DNA from: Proteiniclasticum sp043951855
GTDB taxonomy: Bacteria; Bacillota; Clostridia; Clostridiales; Clostridiaceae
Direction of reading: 5' to 3'
DNA: 64,000 nt
Assembly: GCF_043951855.1 (NCBI RefSeq)
Contig: NZ_JBINJW010000011.1
Coordinates: 1 to 64,000, forward strand
Shown piece after piece: positions 1-8,420 of this stretch. Position numbers and translations under genes: made by a program. The notes below the pieces were generated by a model. The model was not told the DNA's origin. It did not search any database and saw only the letters and a program-made list of their open reading frames with translations. Position 1 is the first letter of the stretch; every line of letters starts with the position of its first letter.

Positions 1-86
1 AGCGTGACCGAAATCAGTTCTTCTTTTTCCGGTCTCTCTTCAATCATCCCCATGGATCCGCTTTTCTTCACTGCAGCTTTTTTCAA
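1..86 (-). CDS. N-terminal fragment of an unidentified protein
   Basis: This gene runs off the left edge, so only the first 28 codons are visible. It would start at a TTG at 86-84, preceded by a perfect AGGAGG at 100-95 with an 8-nt spacer, which is why I accept it although it is short. The visible peptide begins MKKAAVKKSGSMGMIEERPE and is charged and probably cytoplasmic. No family can be named from so little. The frame is open to the window edge. A TATACT -10-like hexamer lies at 134-129. Confidence 0.55.
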   Translation of the reverse strand, partial: MKKAAVKKSGSMGMIEERPEKEELISVT

Positions 87-137
87 AAGATCTCCCTCCT
101 TTTCTCTTTCCTGTCCGCTTCTATTTTCAGTATACGC

Positions 138-171
138 TAAAAAGCCATGGTTTTTAAGAGAACCATAGCTT
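138..171 (-). terminator. Terminator after the NADAR-like gene
   Basis: On the minus strand an 11-bp stem (AAGCTATGGTT pairing with AACCATGGCTT) has an 8-nt loop and ends in TTTTT. It lies 20 nt past the stop of the gene at 191-844. Confidence 0.7.
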
Positions 172-190
172 GGAACTGTAAACCGGTGTT

Positions 191-844
191 TCAGAATACC
201 ATCGTATAGATCTTCCGGAATGAATCCAGGTCTTTCATGACTTCATCCAGAAGCCCTGCATGATAGAGACTGATGAAATAGGCGCAGGCTCTGGCAGAGC
301 TTGCGAACATAGTACTCATATTGTATCCGATGTCCGTGACCATATCATAGCCGGCGAGCTCTTCATGAAGCTCCTTCCGGTCATATAAGGTCTTCAGGTA
401 GATCCAGTCAAAGAACAGATGTCTTGGCGTCAGGCTGTAGGGAACATCTTCAAAATGAAAACCCAGAAGTCTTCCTGAGCTCTTCAGTCTTTGATCCTTC
501 GAGACATCAGCAGGATCCGCTTCCAGAAGATCTCTGTATGGGCCTCCTTTTTCAAATACTTTAGCGCTTTCGAAAATATTCATGACAGGGACCCTGTTCC
601 CGTCCCGGGTTTCCGCCAGAAGAGCATCCCCTGTAAGTTTTCTGCCCAAGGGATCAGGAGAGTCTGAAGATACTTCCAGTATCTTTCCTCCGCTTTCATA
701 GGCTCTGATGGCATGATGCATAGATTCGATGGATTTATGTTTCTGATTCAAGCTTTGACCACGAAAATTCTCAAAATGTATGGTCTTCTCCACGATAAGG
801 CCCTGATAAGAGGGTTTCGCGATGAAATAAAGTCGTTTGGCCAT
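191..844 (-). CDS. DarT1-associated NADAR antitoxin-like protein (DUF6977 type)
   Basis: The 217-aa soluble protein matches my memory of the NADAR family paired with DarT1 toxins. Seen in the sequence: N-terminal MAKRLYFI, then NQKHKSIESMH near residue 33, a central AKVFEKGGPYRDLL block near 94, KSSGRLLGFHFED near 120 and a C-terminal ARACAYFISLYHAGLLDE block near 184. Known for the family: NADAR enzymes remove ADP-ribose from guanine in nucleic acids and so reverse DarT toxin action. No DarT-like toxin is seen next to it: upstream is a divergent oxidoreductase and downstream a truncated gene. It may be an orphan antitoxin or a housekeeping hydrolase. The ATG is preceded by GAGGTGAAGG. Confidence 0.7.
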   Translation of the reverse strand: MAKRLYFIAKPSYQGLIVEKTIHFENFRGQSLNQKHKSIESMHHAIRAYESGGKILEVSSDSPDPLGRKLTGDALLAETRDGNRVPVMNIFESAKVFEKGGPYRDLLEADPADVSKDQRLKSSGRLLGFHFEDVPYSLTPRHLFFDWIYLKTLYDRKELHEELAGYDMVTDIGYNMSTMFASSARACAYFISLYHAGLLDEVMKDLDSFRKIYTMVF

Positions 845-870
845 TTGTCCTTCACCTCACTAATACTCTT

Positions 871-879
871 ATTATATCA
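871..879 (-). promoter_or_regulatory. Extended -10 promoter of the NADAR-like gene
   Basis: The minus strand reads TGATATAAT, a perfect TATAAT with the TG extension, about 30 nt upstream of the ATG at 844. No good -35 box is visible. Confidence 0.45.
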
Positions 880-1002
880 ATCTATAGGAATCATTTATTA
901 TGATTTTAGAAACCTTCTGTTAACAATGCGCTCCAGAGCTCAAAGTCCAGGTTTTTTTGTCGTATATTGAGGTAAGAAGCAGAAAAAAGGAGGAATTTTC
1001 AC

Positions 1003-1950
1003 ATGGATAAAATGCGTGCGATGACCATAGAGAAGTTCGGGGACCCTTCGGTTTTCAAATCATCCCTCTTGGACATTCCGGTTCCGAAAGAAGATGAGCT
1101 GCTGGTGAAAGTACATGCGGCTTCCTTCAATCCGGCTGATGCCGCCGCAAGAAGCGGCGAGTTCGGAAAGCTCATCGATGTCAGCAGACCCAGAATTCTC
1201 GGAGTGGACCTGGCAGGCGAAGTGGTGGCTTCAGGAGACAAAGCAAGGAAATTCAGACAAGGAGACCGGGTCTACAGCTATCTCAGCATCAAGGAGAACG
1301 GCTCCTATGCGGAGTATACGGTTCTGAAGGAAAAGGATGCGGATCTCATACCAGAGCGCCTGTCCTATGCGGAAGCGGCCAGCCTCCCGCTGAGCGCCCT
1401 CACGGCCTACCAGGGCCTCTATGACCTGGGTGAGCTCAGAGAAAACCAGCGCATCCTCATCAATGGAGCCACTGGTGGAGTAGGTGTCATGGCCGTTCAG
1501 CTGGCGAAACTGAAGAATGCACAGATCATCGGTACCGGCAGCACGGAGACCCTTTCCGTCCTCGAGGAGATGGACATCCTTCAGAGCATAGATTACAGAA
1601 AAGAGAACCTCACGGATGTCATCACGGAAAAGCTCGATCTCATCTACAACCTTGCCCCGCTGAAAGAAGACGAAATGAAGAAACTGTTCCCTCTTCTGAA
1701 AGACGGCGGACGATTCGTCAGCACCACCGGTATTCCAAAGGACGCCGGAGACAAGGACAGAATCACGCTGCTCAGCGAACAGGCTAAAAGAGGCGGAGAA
1801 AGACTTCATGAAATCTCGGAACTGGTCGAGGAAGGAAAACTGAAGCCAAGAGTTTCTTCCACCTGGAAACTGGAAGATGTACCAGAAGTCCATAGACTCC
1901 ATGAAGCCGGCAAGCTTCACGGGAAAGCGGTGTTTCTCATCAGCAGCTAG
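1003..1950 (+). CDS. NADP-dependent quinone/alkenal oxidoreductase, zinc-free MDR family
   Basis: This 315-aa protein is a medium-chain dehydrogenase/reductase. It has an N-terminal GroES-like domain (about residues 5-120) and a Rossmann domain with the nucleotide-binding motif GATGGVG at 155-161. The Cys/His zinc ligands of alcohol dehydrogenases are absent, which places it with quinone oxidoreductase or enoyl-reductase-like members that reduce quinones or activated alkenes using NADPH. The true substrate cannot be told. The start has a strong AAGGAGG 9 nt upstream. The gene stands alone on the plus strand, divergent from the NADAR-like gene and convergent with the ligase-like gene. Confidence 0.85.
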   Translation: MDKMRAMTIEKFGDPSVFKSSLLDIPVPKEDELLVKVHAASFNPADAAARSGEFGKLIDVSRPRILGVDLAGEVVASGDKARKFRQGDRVYSYLSIKENGSYAEYTVLKEKDADLIPERLSYAEAASLPLSALTAYQGLYDLGELRENQRILINGATGGVGVMAVQLAKLKNAQIIGTGSTETLSVLEEMDILQSIDYRKENLTDVITEKLDLIYNLAPLKEDEMKKLFPLLKDGGRFVSTTGIPKDAGDKDRITLLSEQAKRGGERLHEISELVEEGKLKPRVSSTWKLEDVPEVHRLHEAGKLHGKAVFLISS

Positions 1951-2024
1951 AAGATGAGCATGGTTTCGAAGTAGGCGCTGCAGGAAAAGCAGAAAAACAT
2001 TCCTCATGAATGAAAATGGAAGAA

Positions 2025-2076
2025 GACGCAGCAAGAGAACAGGTCCGTATAAATGGATCTGTTCTCTTGCTGCGTC
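2025..2076 (-). terminator. Long hairpin, terminator of the ligase-like gene
   Basis: Two 22-nt arms (2025-2046 and 2055-2076) pair with a single G-U wobble around an 8-nt loop. On the minus strand a T-rich run follows, which suits termination of the gene ending at 2144. Confidence 0.6.
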
Positions 2077-2092
2077 GGAAGGTGTCTTATAG

Positions 2093-2128
2093 AGCGGAAA
2101 CCCCTTACAGAGGTTTCCGCTTTCTTTT
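2093..2128 (+). terminator. Rho-independent terminator, plus strand
   Basis: The stem AGCGGAAACC pairs with GGTTTCCGCT around a 9-nt loop, followed by TTCTTTTC. It would end plus-strand transcription coming from the oxidoreductase gene. Confidence 0.65.
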
Positions 2129-2143
2129 CAGAAAATCTCTCAT

Positions 2144-3166
2144 CTATACTGCGGGACTGGTCTGGATCTTGTAGTCTGCGCCGGACAGATGCTCATATCT
2201 TCTTCTTGCCGAATCCATGATATGAAGAATCAGATCCTCATAGCCTATGCCGATGACCTTCGCCATCTTCACCAGATCGCTTATTTCCTGATGAAGCCCC
2301 GGCAAGGAGTTCACCTCGATGACATAAGGCTTCCCATCCATGACCCGCATATCGATGCGCGCATAGTCTCTTAAGCCCAGCGCCTTGAAGGCAGCTTCCG
2401 CTGTGGCTCTGATCTTCTCCTCCACATGATGCTCCACCTGGGCGGGAATCTGAAAACGCACATAATCATCATAATGATGCTTCACTTCAAAACTGTAGAA
2501 TTTCCTGAACTTCAGAGGCAGATTCGAAAAATCGATGCCCATGACCGGAAGCGTCAACAGCTCTTGTCCGTTTCCAAGAACCCCAACGGTGAACTCCTTT
2601 CCGTCTATATATTCATTGATCAGCGCCGGCGGATCGTAGTGCTCTAGAAGATGCTTCACCTTCTTCGTCAGCTCCTCGAAATTGTGCACCAGGGAGTCAT
2701 CTCTTATGCCACGGCTGGATCCTTCGTTCTTGGGTTTCACCAGAAGTGGATAAGTCAGGTCCATGGCGGAGAGCTCTTCCACCTTCATGCAGGTAAAGAA
2801 TCCGGGTGTGGGTATGGAGGCTGCCTGAAGCGCTTTCCCCGAGAAGATCTTGTTGTATGCGATGTTATGGGGAAGGGGTCCCGATCCCGTATAGGGAATC
2901 CCGTATTTCTCCAGAAGGGAGGGAAGCTGGGATAATCTGGATTCTCCCTGAATACCGTTGCAGAGATTGAAAACAAAATCCACTTTCTCCTTCCTGATTC
3001 TCTCAATGAGATTCTCCTCAAAAGGAATTCGAATCACATCATATCTGCTTTTCAGCGCTTTCACCACTGCTTTTCCTACTGATTCCTTGAAGCTGTCTTC
3101 AAGAAGCCCTTCTTCGTTATGAAGAATCTCTGCTCTTGATTTGTCTGTCACTACTGCAATTTTCAT
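2144..3166 (-). CDS. D-alanine-D-alanine ligase-like ATP-grasp protein
   Basis: This 340-aa protein has the D-Ala-D-Ala ligase arrangement: an N-terminal preATP-grasp part with NLCNGIQGE (67-75), the ATP-grasp loop KPKNEGSSRGI (144-154), and metal/ATP residues in the RIDMR and IEVNSLPGL blocks (270-291). ATP-grasp ligases of this type join amino acids through an acyl phosphate. Whether this one makes D-Ala-D-Ala for peptidoglycan or ligates another amino acid cannot be decided, because orphan Ddl-like proteins are common in Clostridia and no cell-wall genes are nearby. The upstream site is a weak GAGG about 10 nt before the ATG. It forms a single-gene unit between two terminators. Confidence 0.75.
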   Translation of the reverse strand: MKIAVVTDKSRAEILHNEEGLLEDSFKESVGKAVVKALKSRYDVIRIPFEENLIERIRKEKVDFVFNLCNGIQGESRLSQLPSLLEKYGIPYTGSGPLPHNIAYNKIFSGKALQAASIPTPGFFTCMKVEELSAMDLTYPLLVKPKNEGSSRGIRDDSLVHNFEELTKKVKHLLEHYDPPALINEYIDGKEFTVGVLGNGQELLTLPVMGIDFSNLPLKFRKFYSFEVKHHYDDYVRFQIPAQVEHHVEEKIRATAEAAFKALGLRDYARIDMRVMDGKPYVIEVNSLPGLHQEISDLVKMAKVIGIGYEDLILHIMDSARRRYEHLSGADYKIQTSPAV

Positions 3167-3275
3167 TTTTACATTCGCCTCATTCTTTCAACCCGATACC
3201 GACAACATGTCAGCCAGTCTACCGTTACCATAACACCAAGTAATGAACTGCCGGTAAAGTATCCATTGAGCCCAA

Positions 3276-3332
3276 TGAAAAAGAAGCGGTCAAGTCCTCT
3301 TTCTCCTGTCTCAGAAAGGGCTTGCCGCTTCT
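3276..3332 (-). terminator. Terminator of the amino acid ABC operon
   Basis: A long imperfect hairpin has outer stem AGAAGCGGCAAG pairing with CTTGACCGCTTCT and is followed by TTTTC on the minus strand. It begins within a few nt of the ATPase stop codon at 3336. Confidence 0.75.
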
Positions 3333-3335
3333 ATA

Positions 3336-4076
3336 TTAATTCTCTTTCAGTGTTCTCTGAAGGAAGGTTCTCGTACGCTCTTCCTTCGGTGCATTGAAGA
3401 TGTCCTTCGGGTGTCCTTCTTCCACAATGACGCCATCGTTCATGAAGATGACTCGGTCTGATACATCTCTGGCAAAGGCCATTTCGTGGGTCACCACAAT
3501 CATGGTAAGGCCCGCTTCCGCCAGATCCTTCATGACCTTCAGCACTTCTCCCACCATTTCAGGGTCCAGTGCAGAGGTGGGTTCATCGAAAAGAAGCACG
3601 TCCGGCTCCATGGAAAGAGCTCTTGCAATGGCCACTCTCTGCTTCTGTCCACCGGAAAGCTGCTTGGGCTTCGCATTGACATACTGGTCCATGCCCACCA
3701 CCTTCAGATATTTCAGCGCAGTCTCTTCCGCTTCCTTTCTGCTTTTCTTCAGGACCTTCATCTGGCCCACCACGCAGTTTGAAAGCACATTGTGGTTCTC
3801 GAAGAGATTGAACTGCTGGAACACCATGCCGAGCTTGGTTCTATAGGCATTGATGCTCATTTCTTCCCCTAGAATGTTCTTGCCTTTGTAGAGGATCTCT
3901 CCGCCTGAGGGTGTCTCCAGCAGATTGATGCATCGAAGCAGCGTGGATTTTCCGGAACCGGAAGCGCCTATGATACAGACCACTTCACCCGCATCCACTC
4001 TGAAGTCGATGTCCTTCAGAATCTCGCGATCGCCGAAGGATTTTCGAAGATGACTGATTTCTATGATATGTTCCAT
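3336..4076 (-). CDS. Polar amino acid ABC transporter, ATPase subunit (probable lysine uptake)
   Basis: The 246-aa protein is a GlnQ/HisP-type ATPase. It shows Walker A GASGSGKST at 37-45, Q-loop VFQQFNLF near 85-92, signature LSGGQKQR at 140-147, Walker B LLFDEP at 161-166 and the H-loop histidine in VVTHE. It powers import through the permease encoded 3 nt upstream. It is the last gene of a binding protein-permease-ATPase operon headed by a lysine riboswitch, so lysine is the likely substrate, an inference from regulation rather than from this subunit. A terminator follows directly. Confidence 0.93.
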   Translation of the reverse strand: MEHIIEISHLRKSFGDREILKDIDFRVDAGEVVCIIGASGSGKSTLLRCINLLETPSGGEILYKGKNILGEEMSINAYRTKLGMVFQQFNLFENHNVLSNCVVGQMKVLKKSRKEAEETALKYLKVVGMDQYVNAKPKQLSGGQKQRVAIARALSMEPDVLLFDEPTSALDPEMVGEVLKVMKDLAEAGLTMIVVTHEMAFARDVSDRVIFMNDGVIVEEGHPKDIFNAPKEERTRTFLQRTLKEN

Positions 4077-4079
4077 TTT

Positions 4080-4853
4080 CTAATTCCCCCTCGCTTCGCT
4101 TTTGTGTGCCAGATCTTCCGGTTTCAGCACCTGCATCTGGTTTCCTGTGAGATTGTAGTTTTCCGGGCCGTCCATTTTCCTCTCGATGAATCTCAGGATT
4201 CTGGTTACACTGAAGGTCATCACGAGGTAGATCATGGCAGCTACAATGAATGTTTCCATATACATGTAGTTTACACCGGCAACGGATTTTGTGGCAAAGA
4301 ACAGTTCTGTAACGGAAATCACGTTCAGAACGGAAGTATCCTTGATGTTGATGACGAATTCGTTTCCTGTGGCTGGAAGGATATTTCTGACAACCTGCGG
4401 CAGGACCACATTCATCATGGTCTGAAAGTGAGTCATTCCGATGGACTGAGCCGCTTCGTACTGTCCCTTGTCGATGGAGAGAATTCCTCCTCTTACGATC
4501 TCAGACATGTATGCACCGGTGTTGATGGTTACAATGAGAATCGCGGCGAAGGTTCTGTCCATATCTATGCCGTAGGTATTGGCTACCCCGTAGTAGATGA
4601 TCATGGCCTGTACAATCATAGGTGTCCCTCTGAACACTTCAATGTAGACAGACATGAGACCATTGACGATCTTAAGGAAGATTTTCTTCATGCCTCTCTC
4701 CGGCTGCGGTATGGTTCTTATGATGCCGATGACAAGTCCCAGAATCGTACCCAGAATGGTACTGATGATGGAAATCTGTAAAGTGGACAAAGCCCCTCTC
4801 AGAAACATCGGCCAGTTGCTTACGGCTATATCAAAAATAGTCTCCAGTGTCAT
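4080..4853 (-). CDS. Polar amino acid ABC transporter, permease subunit (probable lysine uptake)
   Basis: This is a 257-aa HisM/GlnP-type inner-membrane permease with several membrane segments and the conserved cytoplasmic EAA-type loop (QYEAAQSIGMTHFQTM) that docks on the ATPase. I chose the ATG at 4853, where GAGGAGG precedes it by 5 nt; an in-frame ATG 33 nt upstream has no such site. It lies between the binding protein gene and the ATPase gene in a three-gene operon. It probably works as a homodimer, since only one permease gene is present. Confidence 0.92.
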   Translation of the reverse strand: MTLETIFDIAVSNWPMFLRGALSTLQISIISTILGTILGLVIGIIRTIPQPERGMKKIFLKIVNGLMSVYIEVFRGTPMIVQAMIIYYGVANTYGIDMDRTFAAILIVTINTGAYMSEIVRGGILSIDKGQYEAAQSIGMTHFQTMMNVVLPQVVRNILPATGNEFVINIKDTSVLNVISVTELFFATKSVAGVNYMYMETFIVAAMIYLVMTFSVTRILRFIERKMDGPENYNLTGNQMQVLKPEDLAHKSEARGN

Positions 4854-4875
4854 TTTATCCTCCTCGTGGAAAACC

Positions 4876-4896
4876 GGCTTCAGCACCGCTGAAGCC
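4876..4896 (-). terminator. Intercistronic hairpin between binding protein and permease
   Basis: A perfect 9-bp stem (GGCTTCAGC with GCTGAAGCC, 3-nt loop) lies just past the binding-protein stop, followed by a short GGTTTTCC. It probably attenuates or stabilises mRNA so that the binding protein is made in excess. Confidence 0.5.
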
Positions 4897-4908
4897 AGGT
4901 ATCACATT

Positions 4909-5733
4909 TTACTCTGCGGAAGGCTGATTCAGAATCGCCTGATCCATTATGCTCTGCTGCTCTTCTACGGAGAGTTCTCCTAGAATGGCGTTGATTTCTT
5001 CAACCAGTGTCTCATTTCCCTTCTTGATTCCGACCGCGATGGCTGTATCGTCAGGGGAAGTCTCAAACCCGTCTGTCAGTTCAATGAAAGTGAACTTGTC
5101 GTTGGCTGCGGAAGCACTAACCGCTTCCGGTCTTTCTGTCACGTAGGCATCAATGACACCGGACTCCAGGGCCACTCTGATGGCGGAGAAGTTGTCCATG
5201 GCTGTCTGCTTCTGTACGCCTTCGATCTGATCGATGACATCGTAGTGGAAGGTGTTCAGCTGCGCTGTGATCTTCGCTCCGCTGAAATCGGAAAGACTCT
5301 GTGCACCTGCATAGGCACCGTCTTTTGCCACAACAATGACAAGATCGGACATGTAGTAGTTGTCTGTGAAATCAATGGATTCTTTTCTCTTTTCCGTAGG
5401 AGACATACCGGCGATGATGGCATCGATGGTGCCTGACTTCAGTGCAGGAACCAGTCCGTCCCATTCGACCTTGACGATGACAAGCTCTTCTCCAAGACCT
5501 TCTGCAATCCTCTTGGCAACCTCCACATCATATCCAGCCGCATATTCTTCCGTACCTTCAATCTTCACTGCGCCGCTTGCATCATCGCTCTGTGTCCAGT
5601 TGAACGGTGCATAGCCGGCTTCCATTCCTACCTTGAATACGCCATCCCCTTCGGCATCGATCTTTGTTCCGCATCCTGTTACTATCACCAACGCACTCAT
5701 GATTACCATGATCATCATACTGATTCTTCTCAT
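4909..5733 (-). CDS. Polar amino acid ABC transporter, substrate-binding lipoprotein (probable lysine)
   Basis: This 274-aa protein has a lipoprotein signal peptide with lipobox VTGC (Cys21), then a family-3 solute-binding domain. Recognisable parts are GYDVEVAKRIAEGLG, the DAIIAGMSPTEKRKESIDFT block and the later FSAIRVALESGVIDAYVTE block. It would be lipid-anchored outside the membrane and deliver an amino acid to the permease. The upstream L-box riboswitch makes lysine the best guess. It is the first gene of the operon. Confidence 0.92.
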   Translation of the reverse strand: MRRISMMIMVIMSALVIVTGCGTKIDAEGDGVFKVGMEAGYAPFNWTQSDDASGAVKIEGTEEYAAGYDVEVAKRIAEGLGEELVIVKVEWDGLVPALKSGTIDAIIAGMSPTEKRKESIDFTDNYYMSDLVIVVAKDGAYAGAQSLSDFSGAKITAQLNTFHYDVIDQIEGVQKQTAMDNFSAIRVALESGVIDAYVTERPEAVSASAANDKFTFIELTDGFETSPDDTAIAVGIKKGNETLVEEINAILGELSVEEQQSIMDQAILNQPSAE

Positions 5734-5831
5734 TATGTTTCTCTCCTTTTCGTCTGCATATTATACATATACAGCTTCCTATTATTTATAATTATTCATT
5801 CTAACGTTTTAATAGTGTTTTTCCGACAAAT

Positions 5832-5860
5832 AAAAAAATACCCGAGACGAACTCAGGCAT
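5832..5860 (-). terminator. Riboswitch-controlled intrinsic terminator
   Basis: On the minus strand ATGCCTGAG pairs with CTCGGGTAT (two G-U pairs) and is followed by TTTTTTTA. It sits between the lysine aptamer and the first transporter gene, so it is the expression platform: ligand binding should favour termination. Confidence 0.85.
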
Positions 5861-5890
5861 TAAAATGCAACCCTTGAACCCCTTTCTTTC

Positions 5891-6082
5891 CCTTGATAAG
5901 ATAGCTCAACCTTATAACCTGGGTAAGCCATAAGGACAGTCCTGCAGCTCTTAACTGCAAGCCCAGCATAAAGCGGTGAGGCCACTTTACACTTCGGCGA
6001 AATTTCCTGTGCCATGGGATCTTTGCTTCCTCTGCTTCTCCATGGTTCTTAAATACCGCTCCTCTACCTCACCTTACAAAGA
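5891..6082 (-). promoter_or_regulatory. Lysine riboswitch (L-box) aptamer
   Basis: The minus strand carries the L-box core in order: GGTGAGGTAGAGGAGCGG at the 5' side, GCCGAAG (5998-5992), GCTGGG, GACTGTC and a closing GAGCTATCTT. The ends can pair as P1 (5904-5891 with 6082-6070). The order and sequence match known lysC/lysP leader aptamers. It precedes a terminator and then the ABC transporter genes, so the operon should be switched off by lysine. Confidence 0.93.
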
Positions 6083-6236
6083 TGAGGTCACTATTAAATT
6101 GTTGCCTCTATACTATCTCAATACGAAAAAAGTGTCAACCTGAATTCTGAATAAATATGAGATTGACACAAATCGTGGAACATTATCTGCGCTGTAAATC
6201 TTTACACGTACTTTGAAATTCAAAGATTCTCAAAGT

Positions 6237-7577
6237 TCATTCACCGATTCTGAGCATATTGTCATCCGGACCAGATTCATTCAGGATCCGCTGCATATAA
6301 TACGCCGTCTTCTCGTCCCCCACTTCCCCCATAAGGCGGAAACCCTCATGAAGTCTCATTTCTTCCGTGAGCTGATCTTCATCACCCCCGAAATAGAGCA
6401 CATTCAGCATGCCGATGGCTTCTGCCATGATACCTGCTTCCTCTTCTGTGGCGTTCGACTCTTCAAGGAGTCTATGATAGATCCGTGTCGCGGACTTCTC
6501 TTCAAAATAGGATTTCGAATAGGCATCCAGAGACCGGAAATCCTTCAGGGCACTGCCCAGCATGATTTCAGTGAGATCCAGTTTTCTGCTCCGGTACTCG
6601 ATGCCGTACTCTTCAGACACCCGGATTCTGCCGTATTTATGAGGATAAACGGAAAGCGCATTGGTGGCGATTTCGTAGACAGGGTCCATTTCCTCATTGA
6701 CCGTGATGTCCTGAATGTGGATATGACCTGTGAGATTGAGCTTCACACCGCTTCTTCTGATGATGCCGAGATACTCCTCATGGTTGTCGATCATATATCC
6801 TTCTCTGGCGATGCCGCTGTGCATCAGCGCGTTGTGATGGGTCACTGTGATGACTTCAGCCCCTGCCTCCTGCGCACTGTTTAGAACTTCCTTCATCCAT
6901 GTGAAGGTACCCAGGCTCAGGATCCCTCCAGCTTCCGGATAGCCAAGCTCCATATTTCTCTGGTATCTGTTTGTGTCGATCATGAGAATCCAGGTTTTCT
7001 CATTCGCTTTCACGGCATAGCTCAAGGAATTTTCATCTTCGGAAAAAGCCTGCGAAAATCCGTTCTGCTTATAGATCTCCCTGAACGCTTCCGGTGAAAC
7101 GGTATCTACTCTGGTCTGCTTTTCCCCCTGAAACCCTCTTGCATAGGGATTGTTCACATCATGATTTCCCGGGGTCACATAGACTTCTATGCCCGCATCC
7201 TCGATCTCTAGAAAGAGCGCAGCCAGATCCAGATGGCTTTCCCGTTCGCCGTTGTTTGTCAGATCGCCGCTGACAATCAGGCCATCGGGCTTCGCAGCTA
7301 TGATCTCATCTTTGAAGGCATCTGTAATCCGATGGATCTCATTCAGATTCTTTCCGTCCCCCACTTCCATATACCGCTGAAAGGAAGGGCCTTGATCATT
7401 GATGGAAGGGGAAAGGAAGTGAAGGTCCGAGATGACCCAGAGATCAAGCCCTTCCTGCGCCAGAAAAGCCTTTTCCTGGTCACTGTTTTCATTCCTGCCG
7501 CTCTTTTCATAGCCGACGAGAAAGAAGGCTGAAAGAATCAGAAAAAGTATGATGACGATGCTCTGTGTTTTCTTCAA
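6237..7577 (-). CDS. Membrane-anchored calcineurin-like metallophosphoesterase
   Basis: About 446 aa. The start is probably the TTG at 7577, where GGAGG lies 7 nt upstream; earlier in-frame starts have no ribosome site. The N-terminus is one hydrophobic segment, so the catalytic part is outside the membrane. Metal-binding blocks appear in order: SDLHF, GDLTNNGE, GNHDVN, THHNA and GHIHIQ, the full dinuclear metallophosphatase set. A C-terminal helical extension of about 140 aa follows. The substrate is unknown. It follows the SatD-like gene by about 53 nt and probably shares its transcript. Confidence 0.85.
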   Translation of the reverse strand: MKKTQSIVIILFLILSAFFLVGYEKSGRNENSDQEKAFLAQEGLDLWVISDLHFLSPSINDQGPSFQRYMEVGDGKNLNEIHRITDAFKDEIIAAKPDGLIVSGDLTNNGERESHLDLAALFLEIEDAGIEVYVTPGNHDVNNPYARGFQGEKQTRVDTVSPEAFREIYKQNGFSQAFSEDENSLSYAVKANEKTWILMIDTNRYQRNMELGYPEAGGILSLGTFTWMKEVLNSAQEAGAEVITVTHHNALMHSGIAREGYMIDNHEEYLGIIRRSGVKLNLTGHIHIQDITVNEEMDPVYEIATNALSVYPHKYGRIRVSEEYGIEYRSRKLDLTEIMLGSALKDFRSLDAYSKSYFEEKSATRIYHRLLEESNATEEEAGIMAEAIGMLNVLYFGGDEDQLTEEMRLHEGFRLMGEVGDEKTAYYMQRILNESGPDDNMLRIGE

Positions 7578-7630
7578 AAGTGAACCTCCGATTTCCATGA
7601 TTTCTGAAGCTGCCCTGTATAGGGCAATCT

Positions 7631-8299
7631 TTACTGTCTTTTCTCTTTTCCCCACTCCGCTTCAAGAAGCAGAGATATTTCTTTCCTTGCACGGATGTAG
7701 TTATAGTAGCCGCTGCTTTGTATTCTCTGATTCAGCGCCTGGGTGGAAAGTCCCAGTTCCCCGGCCAGTTCGATCTGCTTCACTGAAAGGTCATGTCCAT
7801 GAAGAAGCACCGATTTCTTTACCACTTCTTTCTGGGTGTCTCTCCATCGGCTTTCAATATACCCGCAGAGCCTTATGGTCTCGTTCATGATCCGCACAAG
7901 ATTTCTGTTTTCGTCTGCTTCGATGCGGATCTTCGTACTGCCGTAATCATTGTCCTCATTTAGCGCCAGAAGAGCTTCCCTCGCGTTCCAGTAGGCGGGA
8001 CCATCGATTCCGATGCTCAGCTTGCTGATCCTTGTCTCGATGTCACCTACGCCGATGCCGAAGAAAAGCTCCACCTCATCCATGCGGAATCGGATCTCAT
8101 CGATGATTTCCATGACGGAATCCCCAGATGATAGAAGCCCCTGAAACTCATTTCCGATGGTCATCGAGAAATTCGATGCGATGACCTCCTTATAGTCTCC
8201 ATTGACTTTCTTCAGTGTATCCGAAAGCATTTTTTCCACCTGAGATCTGGTCTGTGCGGGCTTGAGAAGTCTCAGCTCCCCTATGATCATAAAATACAT
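7631..8299 (-). CDS. SatD-like protein
   Basis: This is 222 aa from the ATG at 8299, which has AGGAGA 6 nt upstream. The N-terminal half (MYFMIIGELRLLK, then a SNFSMTIGNEFQGLL block and FFGIGVGDIETRI) resembles the SatD family, first seen in the streptococcal sat locus and of unknown biochemical role. The C-terminal part (about 150-215) looks like a helix-turn-helix (LSVKQIELAGELGLSTQALNQRIQ pattern, residues near 172-195), so it may bind DNA and sense something through the N-terminal domain. It is first in a two-gene unit with a metallophosphoesterase. Confidence 0.65.
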   Translation of the reverse strand: MYFMIIGELRLLKPAQTRSQVEKMLSDTLKKVNGDYKEVIASNFSMTIGNEFQGLLSSGDSVMEIIDEIRFRMDEVELFFGIGVGDIETRISKLSIGIDGPAYWNAREALLALNEDNDYGSTKIRIEADENRNLVRIMNETIRLCGYIESRWRDTQKEVVKKSVLLHGHDLSVKQIELAGELGLSTQALNQRIQSSGYYNYIRARKEISLLLEAEWGKEKRQ

Positions 8300-8420
8300 G
8301 TTATCTCTCCTGAAGCTGTTTTTCTTTATTATATCATTGATTCCATCCATTTCCGACTTAAAACCTTTATGAATCCGGGAACAATCAGACTGCAGTGCAC
8401 TTGACTTTTACTACCCAAGA

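Noticed and set aside
3174..3332. Minus-strand open frame of about 50 codons between the ligase-like gene and the ABC operon, looking like the end of a membrane protein
   Set aside because: It has no start codon with a ribosome site, opens only after a stop just past the ATPase gene and overlaps a clear terminator hairpin.
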